Origin: Rhea pennata
Lineage: Eukaryota; Chordata; Aves; Rheiformes; Rheidae
Length of the DNA: 64,000 nt
NCBI RefSeq assembly: GCF_028389875.1
Contig: NC_084677.1
Location: forward strand, 13,186,017 to 13,250,016
Direction: 5' to 3'
The position numbers and the translations under genes were made by a program. Under the pieces are notes generated by a model. It was not told the origin of the DNA. It worked only from the letters and a program-made list of their open reading frames with translations, and ran no database searches. The stretch's first letter is position 1; each line of letters starts with the position of its first letter. Positions 26,401-36,201 of the stretch are shown here, in pieces.

Positions 26401-29400
26401 ATAATAGCAAAGACTACTAAGGAAGAAGAGATTTTTGTGGTAAACCTGCCTGTATATATCCCCCACTACTGCTGAATCACACTTTCTCTTATTTTTTTTC
26501 ATTATAGATGCAGTAACTTTTTACATAATCTGCAGAATAAGTCATTCAAATACTTTAGAAAGTTATGATCACAGAATGAGAGAAACGCTATGCTTTGTAG
26601 AAAATCTCAGTTATACTGTTTGTACTCAAAGTATACCTTTTTTCTTCCCTCTTTAAGACTGACTTCCTGGCTTTACACCAAGAACACGAGATGCGCCTCA
26701 AGACACTTGGAGACCTTCTTGGAAAACTCTCTGTTAAATCTGAGGTATTGAGTTAGCTTTGCTAACTAGTTAGTTGTATCCTTTTTCTGAAGGACTTAAG
26801 TTGCTTATTTGCTTCACTCTAATTATTGCAATTGTTTCAGTCTCAGTCTTTGTGTTCTTACTCCTCTCTCCCTGTTCTTAAAGGAGTAGGGGTTTTGCTG
26901 TTCCTTTCTTCCCCCACCCTCAAGACTTAGCTATTCACTAAGCTATTCACTGACCGGTGAGGCAGAGCCAAGAAGCACAAACTTATGTAGTTTAGGGACA
27001 TGAAATTGTATAGGTGGTGCTAAAATGCATCATTATAATGTGACACTTGATTGTCCTTTTGTTATGCATTATTATGTGTGTGTTAAAACAAACTCTTGTA
27101 TTTTTAGGACATCCAAAAGGAGCTTGACATAGCCAAAGCAAAAACGATACGGTATGAATACTCTTCAAATATATTTTACTCTTTCAATCCTGGCTTTTAA
27201 ATGATGGTGATAAAAGTTACTCTGTGAAATATAACTATGCTTTTCTTAGTGTTAGTTGACTGCCCCTGAGAGTTTTTGTTGTCAGCACAAGTACTTCTGA
27301 ACAAGGACCGCTTCTAATGTGCAAGTGGTTCTGCATCTAATTTTTTGCTAGAGAAATCTGTTTATACAGTAGAGGAGAATGTAACTTCTAATGCATTTAT
27401 TAGAGAATGAGAATTTTTCCTCAATTTTGCTTAGTGAAATATATAATTACTATTTTTGATTGTCTTTGTATTGAACTTGTTAATCTTTTATCAAGACTCA
27501 TCTTTGTCCATTTTCTTGGCTTGTCAGCTATGCTACAGTCTACTAATGTAATGTGTAATACAAGGAGAAAAACCTGCAACACTTCAATAAGTAGTTTTCC
27601 CACTGGGAAGAGGAAAATACTATTACTTAGTGAATTCTTCTTTAAATTAATAAGACTTTAGAATGATGGTTGATTTATTTTTTCTATAACAAACACTGCA
27701 TATTGATCTGTATAGCTCAAATATGTCCCACTGCTTACAGACTCAACTTAGATAATAACAACTTCATAGGCAAATGTTAAGAAAGTTACTCTAGCCAAAA
27801 CAGCAAACTTGAGCAAGCAGAGCTTAACTGGTTTGGTGGAAACTTTAAACATGTAGAAATTTAGGTAGATCTGAGTTATTTTGCCAACCTGATGATACTC
27901 TAGAGGTCATCACTTCTAGTTTTGTCCACAGCTTTAAAAAATATTTTACTTTGAATACATTCATCCTAAATATGCTTTAAATAAAATCTTTAAGGAACTG
28001 TAGGCTCACAATGTTTATATTGATGAATAACTGTACTAGTAAAGTACTTCGTATTAGGCAACTGTTCTGACTCCTTTGGGATTTGATGGAATAAGTGAAA
28101 CTATTTTTTTTTCTAATTATTGACTCTTTGTTTTTGTCAGAGATGATAATGAACATAATCACCTTTTATCGAAAGTTAAAAAGCTAGAACTAGAGTTGAC
28201 TCAGATGAAATCAGAGCTGTTAAATTGGCAAAGTGTGAAGACAAGCTGTGACAAAATAGACGTCATTCATGAAAAAGTAAGTTCTGTAACTGTCCCAGTA
28301 AAACTTGGTGCTACTTGATTTTTGTTTGCTAACCTTCCTGAAAGGTACTGCAGTAAGTGACATGAGGATAGTATTCATCTTAAATAAGAGTAGTACTTTA
28401 TGTGCTGGGGTTGTGGATTTCTTTCTTTCTTTTTTTTTTTCTTCCCCATTAGTGGGTGATATTTTACTAGACAACAGTTCACCGCTTGTTTTCTAAAATG
28501 GCAATTTTATTTGCGTTTAAGATACCAAAAAAAAAAAAAAAAGTTGCATTCACATGAATTACTTCTCCAAATTTGCATGAGTTAGAAAAGTATTTCTGTT
28601 ATAACAGTTAAGTACAGTGTACAGAAATACTACTGCATTGTATTTGGAAGTCACTTGAACATGCTTAAGTTTGTGTGTTTTTTTTTTTTTTTTTGAAGCC
28701 TTTTGCAACATCACCTCTGACTAGAATACAGCTAACAAAATAGAACAGTAATTGTTGAGGTGGGATTGTCAGCTTTGCCCAAAATATTCTATTCGAGTGT
28801 TATCACAGGATGGTCTGGCTGCTTGGGTAGGGGGTCAAAGCATATCCATAAGTGAGTGATAAGTAACTTTAACTCTGAACAAGTACACCACTCTCCTTAG
28901 TTTGAAGGCAGCACTGTGGCAACTCTGTTGCCATCAACTTTAATTTTTATTCTGAAGTATTAGTCAGACCTCAAATGTAAACTGCATATTTTGTTCTGCA
29001 TGTTTTTGATTTGTTTGGTCAGCACATAAAATGAGTCTATTAAGCACCCAGGGTTTTTCACATGTTCTCTTGTACCTCTGTTATTCCAGTATAAGTCAGT
29101 GTGGGCTAGATTTATCAATAGTGCTGGAAGTCCATACCGATTTTGTGTGCCTATGTTACACGTACAGTATTTTGTAATAGTTTATAAAGACTAATAATTT
29201 CTATTGCAACCATTAATGGCTTCTGTTAGGTCGATGCCCAGGTCAAAGAATCCATCAAGCTTATGCTTTTCGGTGATCGACAAGAAGACTTTCCAGAATC
29301 GCTTCTTCAGTGGCTTGCATCTAATTTTGTGAGCAAAAGTGATTTGCAGACTGTTCTGCGAGATCTAGAGTTGCAGATCCTCAAGAATATTACTCTCCAT

Positions 29401-30451
29401 ATGTCTTCTACAAACCAAAAACTAACATCTGAAGTAGTAACAAATGCTGTGAATAATGTAGGGGTTTCTGGAATCACAGAAGCGGTAAGTTAGTTTAAGT
29501 GCTAAAAAAAAAATCAGCTAAAATTGTAAAAAGCTGTTTAAAGGCATTTGATAGTCATGCTCCATAAATATAAATGTTCATGATTGAGAGTTGTCTACGA
29601 GATTATCTGAAATGGGGAAGAGCTACAGAAAATGCTTTATCTAATATATCTGTACAGTCTTGTTTTTTTTGTTTACTGTGAACATGCTTTTCCCCCCACC
29701 CCCCAAGTATGCTGTCAGGAAAGCAGATTTCCTAAAATGTAATTGTACCAAAAAATGCAGCTCCGTGACTTAGGAAGGTGGGTAAAAGAATGCAACTCTT
29801 GAAGAAAACACTGACTGAGATGCAATATGAGTTTGTTTTAAGCCAGACAGCCATGTGTTAAAAACAGCTTATGTCTTGACAGAGGCTTTCAAATATTATG
29901 GTGGAGTACAGCATCTCAAAAATATGCATGAAACTTCATAGACTTGTATATATCAATTTTCTATCAGGTGATATTACTAAAATCTTTCTGTTCTGTTACT
30001 CTTCTGTGTATGTACATCTGCAGCAAGCACGCATTATTGTAAACAATGCACTGAAGCTCTATTCTCAAGACAAGACTGGCATGGTGGATTTTGCCTTAGA
30101 ATCTGGAGGTAAATAGCAAGAAAAAATGCTAATAAGATAAATAGCAGACATCGTATCTGTAAAAATCTAAAGCGAAGGCTAAAAGTTATGGCATCTTCCT
30201 GTGTATTGTCCAGTGGTCAGACTACTGTAATCAGTGCCTGTCTCTGATAGAGAGATATCACTTTGTACTTTATGGTAGATAATAGAGGCCAAAAGCATAC
30301 TTAAAAACAGATGACTCCTGGTTCCGTAGATATGTATAGAGTGGGACAGAATAACTCTGTGTATAACTGGCTAACTGAGAACCACAGATATGTCTGTGTG
30401 GGATGTACACATCTCTAAACTCACTTTGGAAAGTGTATTTCCTCAGCTCTT

Positions 30452-30491
<40 letters not shown>

Positions 30492-31790
30492 CTTAAAACA
30501 TTCTTGAAATACTGTTGTATTGGATACTTCCTTAATATAAAGTTTTATTTTGATAGAAGCATCTGATCCTTGTATTAGTGCACTTGAAATTATTAGAATT
30601 ACTAGTATCTAACAGTATTTTTAATACCTTTTTTGAGAAGAATAATTGGTGTATTCATTAAGGCCTTAAAAAAATTTCTTCGGGAAGAAACAAGTAACTA
30701 CTTTGCTAATCCAATTTATCTTTTTTGAGGTGGCAGCATTCTGAGTACTCGCTGCTCTGAAACCTATGAGACTAAAACAGCATTAATTAGCCTCTTTGGA
30801 ATTCCTCTGTGGTACTTCTCTCAGTCTCCCAGAGTTGTGATTCAGGTAATGAAAGGCTGAAACTGAATACTATGCGTTGAGTGGTTTGGGTTGTCTTTTG
30901 GGTGATGGATGCTTGTCTGTGGTACTAGGAAAGGAATATACTTTGAACTTTGTTCTTGTGAGTGGAGTTCTTCCAATATATCCTGAGCATTGGCTAGTTC
31001 TACTTGAGCCTGCTATGAAAGTCTTAATTTTCCAGAGTGGTGCGTGGGATTTGTGCACTGGGAGGATTCCTGCTGAAAAATAATCTCAATGGTGGATCTT
31101 CAAAACATGGCTAGTAGTTCCAGAAGGTGTTCTCTCTTCCTGAAGAGATTGCAGTTAAAATTTTGCAGTCTGTATTCTTTTGTACTGCACAAAAGATATG
31201 TAAACCAGTGAACACAGAAATTTCATCTCACGTTCTGTTTGGGCATTGTTGCAGAGGATGAATTGTGATTAGGATCAAAGCTGATGTGAATTTGTATTCT
31301 ACCAAATAGATTAGGTTCTGCCACTTACTGTCTTTTTAAGGCTATTCTTAATAGTTCAGAATTCATTACAGCTTAAAATATCATAAGGATTTTGTTTTTT
31401 CTCCTTTTCCTGAAAACTGTTCTCTAGCCGGACATGTATCCAGGGAACTGCTGGGCTTTCAAAGGATCACAGGGGTATCTTGTAGTTAGACTTTCAATGA
31501 AGATCTACCCAACTGCCTTTACTGTGGAACATATACCAAAAACACTTTCACCAACAGGAAATATCACCAGTGCTCCTAAGAACTTTTCAGTATATGTAAG
31601 TCTGTCTCTGAACTTAAGTTGTTAACGTTTGTAAATGTAAAGGATATTTGCATTTTATATTTTAGAAAATGAGCTCAAGGAGGAACAACAAAGAAGAGAA
31701 ATTGATGTTTATGTTTTTAGAATTGTTTATATTCTTGAAGAGCTTTCAGATCTAGGAATGAGTTGTAAAAACTGATTCTGGTGGAGTTGT

Positions 31791-31840
<50 letters not shown>

Positions 31841-32999
31841 CCCCTTGTCTTTTTACAAGAGAAAATGTTGAGGGGAGAAGATACTGGTTTTATGGCTAAC
31901 ATCCTGTTTTAAGCAACTCAGTTCTGCTATATGCCTTTTTTCCACCGCATATTTCCTTCCACACACACGTTTTGGCTCTTCACGTTATCTGTAATGCCCC
32001 TTAAATCTGTGTGTTTTTTTTTTTATACAGTTTAACTTTCCTACTTTTATAGGCACTGTTGCATAACAGAAGTCTACAGGCTACTTTGATATAGTTTGAT
32101 GCCTGAAAGCTTTGTTGTCTAGCTCTTAAATGTTTAATGTGTAATCTGCAAACATCTACTTCTTAACTTCCATCTTGTTTATAACATTGATGTTTTCTTA
32201 TTCTTGTTAGTCCTGAGCAGTATTTATTGTGTGCTGTGATAGTGGTTTTGCTATAGGCTTCTGAATGCTGCATGTTGATATACAGTTATATAGACATGCA
32301 TATAGTTTTGATTTTAAATTTGAAGGGATCAAAACTCTTTTACCCTCTTCTTGTAGGGTCTAGATGATGAATATCAAGAAGAAGGTGTACTTCTTGGACA
32401 TTACTTTTATGATCAAGGAGGAGAGCCACTGCAGATGTTTCCAGTAAAGGTGAGCCTGGATGACAGGATTTAAAGTGTTGGGAGATAGCCTATTATCCAT
32501 GGTAGTGCATAATAACAGATGAATAAAGGACCCCATTCTCTTTGGGCACTGTACAAATAAAGATGAAAAGCATCTGCCTCAAAACCTGTGATCTAAATAG
32601 ACTAGTCAGAGGGGAGAAAATGGATTCTGCTATCTGTGCATAAATTGTTTGGAGATGCTATACATGTGAAGAGTCTGCTCTGTGCTTTTCCTTCTGACTG
32701 CCTTCACGAATAAGTAATTGTAAGGAAAGGAGAGCTCTATTCAAAATGCCATAAAGTTCGTAAGCTATAATTTAGCTATTGATAAAAGTTAATATTTAAA
32801 GGAATCTGAAAAAGTGACATTAGTTGTGCACATATCTATTAGAAGCCTGACTGTAGCTTGTATTTGCTTTTTCCTTCTCCTCCAGGAGAAAAATGAAAAC
32901 GTATTCCAAATAGTGGAACTGAGAATTGTTTCTAATTGGGGACATGCAGAATATACATGTCTTTATCGGTTCAGAGTGCATGGGAAACCAGCCGAATAA
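10268..32999 (+). CDS. SUN1: SUN1, SUN-domain inner nuclear membrane protein (22 coding exons)
   Basis: SUN1 spans the inner nuclear membrane, binds lamins and nuclear-pore components on the nucleoplasmic side, and through its lumenal SUN domain grips the KASH tails of nesprins, forming the LINC complex. The 22 exons join in one frame into 2718 bases (905 residues), near the longer mammalian isoforms. Residues 1-230 are the polar nucleoplasmic part, opening with MDFSRLHTYTPPQCVPENTG, nearly identical to human SUN1. Hydrophobic segments lie around 243-262, 334-363 and 372-395, and a transmembrane helix around 402-417. Residues 466-700 are coiled-coil rich. The SUN domain runs from about 743 to 905, with Cys751 (KASH disulfide position), the KASH-lid region just after it, and Cys789/Cys893 spaced exactly like the intramolecular disulfide pair of SUN2. 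An in-frame TGA at 10250-10252 fixes the start, and the ATG context is good (A at -3, G at +4). Exons were assigned by eye from homology and splice consensus. Confidence 0.95.
11003..11023. repeat. G21 homopolymer
   Basis: Twenty-one consecutive G, which could form a G-quadruplex. It is followed 56 bases later by a T21 run. Such runs are error-prone in assembly, so the exact length is uncertain. Confidence 0.9.
11080..11100. repeat. T21 homopolymer
   Basis: Twenty-one consecutive T in SUN1 intron 2, close to the G21 run. It is a simple homopolymer with no flanking element recognised. Confidence 0.9.
16131..16319 (+). CDS. SUN1: SUN1 exon 3
   Basis: The exon is 189 bases, phase 2 to phase 2, with acceptor TTATTTTAG and donor GTAAGTG. 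It encodes residues 26-88 of the nucleoplasmic region, including DFETEHKLDPVFDSPRMSRR, which matches the conserved N-terminal region of vertebrate SUN1 thought to bind lamin A. The serine/arginine-rich tract is a likely phosphorylation target. Confidence 0.95.
16673..16863 (+). CDS. SUN1: SUN1 exon 4
   Basis: The exon is 191 bases, entering in phase 2 and leaving in phase 1 at a GTAGGA donor. It is serine-rich and basic, ends with SLIREQTEVDHFWG as in mammals, and still lies in the nucleoplasmic domain (residues 89-152). Confidence 0.95.
17388..17417. repeat. (GT)15 microsatellite
   Basis: A perfect GT dinucleotide run in SUN1 intron 4. Confidence 0.95.
18014..18040 (+). CDS. SUN1: SUN1 micro-exon 5 (27 bases)
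   Basis: A 27-base, phase 1/1 exon reading LDDDGDPK, matching LDDDGDLK in human SUN1. It follows an unusually long pyrimidine tract (about 17968-18010) and is followed by a GTAACA donor. Its length is a multiple of three, so skipping leaves the frame intact. Confidence 0.9.
18138..18332 (+). CDS. SUN1: SUN1 exon 6 with CxxC motif
   Basis: A 195-base, phase 1/1 exon encoding residues 162-226. It contains CNDCSMLSERKEVLTAY and a downstream His (Cys189, Cys192, His209), corresponding to the region predicted as a zinc finger in mammalian SUN1. The donor is GTAAGTAA. It is frame-neutral if skipped. Confidence 0.93.
20018..20140 (+). CDS. SUN1: SUN1 exon 7, hydrophobic cassette
   Basis: A 123-base, phase 1/1 exon (residues 227-267) between TTTAATAG and GTACCT. 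It encodes a largely non-polar stretch, VASFASLLVHLFQMVLLKLG, that could associate with or cross a membrane. It fits the alternatively spliced SUN1 exons of mammals from memory, and both splice sites and frame agree. Inclusion in any transcript is not shown by sequence alone. Confidence 0.8.
21507..21590 (+). CDS. SUN1: SUN1 exon 8
   Basis: An 84-base, phase 1/1 exon between TGTTGCAG and GTAAGTAT. It encodes residues 268-295 (AHSDYCGSMNVKEFF...). It is frame-neutral. The final partial codon joins exon 9 to make Cys296. Confidence 0.88.
21903..22013 (+). CDS. SUN1: SUN1 exon 9 with second CxxC motif
   Basis: A 111-base, phase 1/1 exon beginning DDCKGKKHLETYTTDHMQSS and ending in WHTFSYAG. With the preceding codon it makes a C-D-D-C motif (296-299), echoing the C-N-D-C of exon 6. 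The acceptor ACCAACAG and the GTTGAC donor are weaker than the neighbours, in keeping with alternative splicing. Confidence 0.85.
23399..23497 (+). CDS. SUN1: SUN1 exon 10, hydrophobic segment
   Basis: A 99-base, phase 1/1 exon (residues 333-365), including VGATGWLVSQKVLSLLWLPV. It aligns in pattern with the human hydrophobic stretch just before GKAASGVFWW. The donor is GTTACT, a weak match. It is the last of six consecutive frame-neutral exons. Confidence 0.88.
24136..24229 (+). CDS. SUN1: SUN1 exon 11
   Basis: A 94-base exon, phase 1 to 2, residues 366-396. It opens GRAASGMFWWL, closely matching GKAASGVFWWL in human SUN1. It is tryptophan-rich and hydrophobic, directly before the transmembrane helix. 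The acceptor is TCTTCTAG and the donor GTGTGT. Confidence 0.93.
24347..24405 (+). CDS. SUN1: SUN1 exon 12, transmembrane helix
   Basis: A 59-base exon, phase 2 to 1. It encodes CLPNIFKLLLLLIPLLFLL, the single strong transmembrane helix (about 402-417) that anchors SUN1 in the inner nuclear membrane. The human counterpart reads CLRNICKFLVLLIPLFLLL. Confidence 0.95.
25609..25754 (+). CDS. SUN1: SUN1 exon 13
   Basis: A 146-base exon, phase 1 to 0, residues 417-465. It is the start of the lumenal region, with RFILLLPSLNW followed by a polar linker (VQRIDDSVHILKP). The donor is AAG/GTAAGG. Confidence 0.95.
25903..26127 (+). CDS. SUN1: SUN1 exon 14, coiled coil 1
   Basis: A 225-base, phase 0/0 exon, residues 466-540. 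It has heptad-like segments (ITELEKQMAFVSDRC, VMLLLQNLQDQVAQM) separated by a conserved HHH motif also present in human SUN1. It contributes to the lumenal coiled coil that sets spacing across the perinuclear space. Confidence 0.93.
26658..26744 (+). CDS. SUN1: SUN1 exon 15
   Basis: An 87-base, phase 0/0 exon, residues 541-569, TDFLALHQEHEMRLKTLGDL, near-identical to the mammalian coiled-coil segment. It is frame-neutral if skipped. Confidence 0.95.
27108..27151 (+). CDS. SUN1: SUN1 exon 16
   Basis: A 44-base exon, phase 0 to 2, encoding DIQKELDIAKAKTI and part of an Arg codon completed by exon 17. It continues the coiled coil. Confidence 0.93.
28141..28276 (+). CDS. SUN1: SUN1 exon 17
   Basis: A 136-base exon, phase 2 to 0, residues 584-629, with a clear heptad pattern (LLSKVKKLELELTQMKSELL) and then NWQSVKTSC. 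It is part of the second lumenal coiled coil. The donor is AAA/GTAAGT. Confidence 0.95.
29230..29484 (+). CDS. SUN1: SUN1 exon 18
   Basis: A 255-base, phase 0/0 exon, residues 630-714. It includes QWLASNFVSKSDLQTVLRDL and GVSGITEA, matching the coiled coil and linker just before the SUN domain in mammals. Confidence 0.95.
30024..30108 (+). CDS. SUN1: SUN1 exon 19
   Basis: An 85-base exon, phase 0 to 1, residues 715-742. It carries LKLYSQDKTGMVDFALESGG, essentially identical to human SUN1, at the N-terminal edge of the SUN domain that helps form the trimer. Confidence 0.97.
30456..30489. repeat. A34 homopolymer
   Basis: Thirty-four consecutive A in SUN1 intron 19. It could be a retroposed tail, but no flanking target duplication or element body is recognised, so I call it only a homopolymer. 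Confidence 0.9.
30730..30845 (+). CDS. SUN1: SUN1 exon 20, KASH lid
   Basis: A 116-base exon, phase 1 to 0. It encodes GSILSTRCSETYETKTAL and FGIPLWYFSQSPRVVIQ. By alignment to SUN2, Cys751 is the residue that disulfide-bonds a KASH cysteine, and the following residues form the KASH lid. The exon is fully conserved. Confidence 0.97.
31428..31595 (+). CDS. SUN1: SUN1 exon 21, SUN domain core
   Basis: A 168-base, phase 0/0 exon, residues 782-837. It contains PGNCWAFKGSQGYLVVRLS and the EHIPKTLSPTGNITSAPK stretch. Cys789 matches SUN2 Cys601. It is part of the SUN beta-sandwich. Confidence 0.97.
31796..31840. repeat. T45 homopolymer
   Basis: Forty-five consecutive T in SUN1 intron 21, the longest mononucleotide run in the window. 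Read on the minus strand it is poly-A. Confidence 0.9.
32357..32449 (+). CDS. SUN1: SUN1 exon 22
   Basis: A 93-base, phase 0/0 exon, residues 838-868. It reads GLDDEYQEEGVLLGHYFYDQ and on, corresponding to the human GLENEYQEEG stretch of the SUN domain. Confidence 0.97.
32886..32999 (+). CDS. SUN1: SUN1 exon 23 (last coding exon)
   Basis: 114 bases end in TAA. It encodes VELRIVSNWGHAEYTCLYRF and RVHGKPAE. Cys893 lies 104 residues after Cys789, the spacing of the SUN2 Cys601-Cys705 pair, and the C-terminus has the usual SUN length. The exon continues into the 3' UTR. Confidence 0.97.
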   Translation, partial: EKNENVFQIVELRIVSNWGHAEYTCLYRFRVHGKPAE

Positions 33000-33344
33000 T
33001 CTCCTACACTACAGCTTGGTTTTTTTCTCCTTATTGTACATTTTATTTTCAATTTGTATATACCGGAAAACCTAGAACACTGGAATCTCTAAAGGATGTG
33101 GATATGAGATGTATACTGCAGAATTACTGATCCTCTGATAAAGGTGGAAGACTGTCAGCAGAACTGTATTAACATAACTCTTATTCGCTCTGGTGCTCAG
33201 CTTGTAATTGCCAGTTAGCTTTATATTTTTGTGTCCATGCTGAGAAAAATATTGCATGCAAACTGCTCTGGTTCATAAAGCCCAGTTAGCAAACAGGTGA
33301 TAACCTATTTTATTACAAATGAATGTATAGGCTTTTTTTAAAAG

Positions 33345-33350
33345 AATAAA
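33345..33350 (+). terminator. SUN1: SUN1 proximal polyadenylation signal
   Basis: AATAAA about 345 bases after the stop codon, in a plausible position for a short 3' UTR isoform. Confidence 0.45.
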
Positions 33351-34587
33351 ACACGTTTTCTGCAACTAGGAATCTGTAATTTTTTGTTTGTTTTGAATCC
33401 AGGATTCAATTGCATACTTCTGTTAGCTTGACACCGTAAGCCAGTAACTGTGGTACATTTTAAACGCTGACTGTAGCTAGAGGTGTGCTTCACATGACCC
33501 TCATCTTTGACCTTTTTGGTGGATCTGAAAGGGCTTATTTAATAAATGTTAAATACGGTAAATATTATTGTCAGGGATAGTTAATACAACCAAAATTAGT
33601 TTAAACACCAGCGAAAGTGCTTTACTGTAACTTGTGGTCATGAGCTGATCTAAAAGTCAGGGATGGTTTTGCCTAAATTTATTTTAAGGGTTTTTACCAT
33701 AGCAACTCAGTCAACTTGTTTAATTGCTGTATACTAATGTTTATTAAGCAATTTAGCAGACTTACTAGCTCCAATCCAGCTAGTCAGTGCATCAAGACTG
33801 ATTTGGAACCAGCACTGGAGAGAGGAACAATCCTCATTTGCCAGAAATGATCTATTTTTGGGGACAAATCTATTATGCTGGTTCATTTTATAGTCAATAA
33901 ATTGTGCTAATGCAACATATGAAAACAAGACTATGAGGTAAACCTTACTAACCTGCATTTACAAAATATTGCCATATTTAAGCATTTTTAATCATTCCTA
34001 GAAGATTGAGACAAATAAGTACATGAGTGATTTGTTCTTGCAAGCAGTGTTTTCATGTAGAGCTGAATTGGGCCTTACGTTGAGTTATAACTGCTTATTG
34101 CTGCTCTCAGGATTGCTACTTTGAAGTTCCCTTTTCAGCAGAGATTCCCCAAATGTACTTGTATGCAGAAATTTTATCTTGCTGTTACAATTAGTCAACT
34201 TAGTGCACATGAACTGTTAACACACTGAACTGCTGACTGGTTTTCTGGATAGAGTAACATGTGTTGCACAACAGTCCTCGAATGTTTAAACAAGTCTCCA
34301 TGTGAAGAATACTTTCACTTGAGCTAGAGACAGAACCTATGGCCTACGCAGAGGAGTTGGATTTAACATGTACAGGTGTTTTCATATTATAGGTTACATA
34401 TTTAAAATTAGAATTATCCTGTATAAATTGAAATTACGTGCTTGGGTTGGGCATATTTTGAATAACACTAACTTATTTTTAAAAAAGCAAGATAGGACTT
34501 TGTGCAATGTATTTTTGTAAATGCTTTTCAAAATACATCTCTGTTCTTTGCTGCCTATAAACTGACAAGATGCTATTGAGATGTTTA

Positions 34588-34641
34588 AATAAAGAGTTTT
34601 AATTTTTGAAAGTGCATGTAATATTTGAAACAAGTAATAAA
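34588..34641 (+). terminator. SUN1: SUN1 distal polyadenylation signals
   Basis: Two AATAAA hexamers (34588-34593 and 34636-34641) precede a GTTTCTTTTCTGTATTTGTG-type downstream element, a good candidate for the distal 3' end. Confidence 0.5.
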
Positions 34642-34660
34642 GTTTCTTTTCTGTATTTGT

Positions 34661-35850
34661 GATGACCTGCTGAAATAACTGATATGAGGACATTAGAAAC
34701 AACAATAACAGGTTAATAGTGATTCAGTTTTACTGTTGCTAGGCATAAGCCACTTACTGAGATTCTCTGGCTTGTGGTAATAGAAAATAAAAGCAAAAGG
34801 GGAAGTGGTATAATTAATGTCTGTGGTAAGTATGTGCTTAAAATCATGAAAACAAAGAATGTGCGTGCTGTTTAGCAGCACAGTGTGTATGGTAAGATTA
34901 AACATGCGTTTATAAGCTATGTAACAACCACTGATAGTCTTAGCTTCATCCTCCTGTGGGTGGGACCAGCAAGGACAGGTACTGGACCCTTGCCTCAGAA
35001 AAAAACAAAGCAGGTTTCTGTGTGTCTGAAGGGTTTTGTGTGGCAAGTTGCTAGATAGTAACCTGTCCTCTGTAGGCTTGCTTTGTCTTCCCTGGCGTTC
35101 AGCTGCATGTGAAGTCCATTTTGTCCTTAAGATTAAGTTCACTGCTGTTTGTGCAGTTCTCATGGATGAGCATGTCCTTACTATGACTTATATTCCTGTT
35201 GGACTACTTTTGGTAGTTTTGTAGTCTTTTCTCTTTCATGCTTCCTTTGAAAGGTACTGTCTTGTGCTGTTCACAACACCTTGAAACACTTCCACGAAGC
35301 AAATACGATTTTTTTCTTCAAAAGTTTGAAACTACTTGGTTCTAAGAATTCCTGCTTGAACTGAGACCTATTTTCTCAGTCTTGTCCTGTGTTGTCTATG
35401 TATATTAACACTTAAACTTCCTTTTACTGTTGTGAAGTGTGCAAATGTTGGAACTGTAAATCTTGTTCTAGAAATAGTCTTAAAATTCTGATCATTCTGC
35501 CCCTTTTTCCCTGTGGGTTGCTATTGGCTGTGCACTACCACAATCAATGTGTGACCTAAGCAGGGGAATGCTTTTTATGATTGTGTAATTACACAAAAAT
35601 TGATTGGAGCTAAGCAAACAAAGATAACTTACAAGTGTGTGGGGGGGGGGAGGAGAGAAGTTGTTTATAAATTAGGATGCACTAGGATTAATTACAGACT
35701 TAGCTTTTTCTTTGTGGAAGAGAATAATGGTATAAGTGATTCTGCACTGGGCGTGTTGTGGTGGTTATTTATTTATTTTTAATACCATACTTGCTAAATG
35801 TTAGTACTACCTTAAGTTCTTGCAGGAAAGCTGTTTTAAGCGGTAAAAGG
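34661..35850. other. SUN1-GET4 intergenic region
   Basis: About 1.2 kb between the tail of SUN1 and the GET4 CpG island. The stretch 34693-35163 is free of stops in one minus-strand frame but has no recognisable motif. A G run lies at about 35641-35650. No gene is supported. Confidence 0.55.
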
Positions 35851-35851
35851 C

Positions 35852-35872
35852 GGGGGGGGGGGGGGGGGGGGG
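35852..35872. repeat. G21 homopolymer at the edge of the GET4 promoter
   Basis: Twenty-one consecutive G at the upstream border of the GET4 CpG island, about 330 bases before the ATG. It could fold as a quadruplex, and the assembled length is uncertain. Confidence 0.9.
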
Positions 35873-36033
35873 TGTGTGGCTGCCGGATCCTCGGTCCGGC
35901 AGGAGGGTCCCAGCAGCGCTGCAGCGTGCGCAGGTAGCGTGGGGCTTGCGGGAAGGGTCTACCCCGGCAGGCAGGCTGGTAGGGGGCGGGGTCACGGCGC
36001 CCCGCCCCCTGCTGCTCGGCCCCACCCCCGGAG

Positions 36034-36043
36034 CTCACGTGAC
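36034..36043 (+). promoter_or_regulatory. GET4: CLEAR-like E-box upstream of GET4
   Basis: CTCACGTGAC matches the 10-base CLEAR consensus GTCACGTGAC at nine positions, and it overlaps a TGACG half-CRE. TFEB/TFE3/USF-type bHLH-ZIP factors bind such sites. It lies about 160 bases before the ATG. Confidence 0.5.
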
Positions 36044-36201
36044 GCTCCTCCTCCGCGAAGCCGCACCTCTTGAGCCTCGCGGGCCGCCGTCGCAGTGGGC
36101 GGAAGGCGGGCAGCGAGCCGCAGCGCCCGCGACGCCGCTCCAGGGCTGCTCACGTTTGCGCCCGCCTCCCTACCCCTCTCCCTCTCCCCTCCTCCGCGTT
36201 G

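Larger units (their letters stand above)
26128..32885 (+). other. SUN1: SUN1 introns between exons 14 and 23
   Basis: Short to medium AT-rich introns (363-989 bases). Notable contents are an A34 run at 30456-30489 and a T45 run at 31796-31840. No exon or RNA gene is recognised beyond the listed coding exons. Confidence 0.6.
33000..34660 (+). other. SUN1: SUN1 3' untranslated region (probable extent)
   Basis: AT-rich sequence follows the stop, with AATAAA hexamers at 33345, 33541, 33896, 34588 and 34636. The proximal site at 33345 would give a short 3' UTR. The 34588/34636 pair, followed by a T/GT-rich stretch, would give one of about 1.6 kb. Both may be used. Confidence 0.6.

Noticed and set aside
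30456-30489. A34 run considered as the tail of a retroposed gene copy
   Set aside because: No target-site duplication or gene-like body precedes it. It lies in a SUN1 intron as a plain homopolymer.
34394-35163. Two adjoining minus-strand open stretches behind SUN1
   Set aside because: They overlap the SUN1 3' UTR and intergenic DNA, with no recognisable domain and non-coding-like composition.
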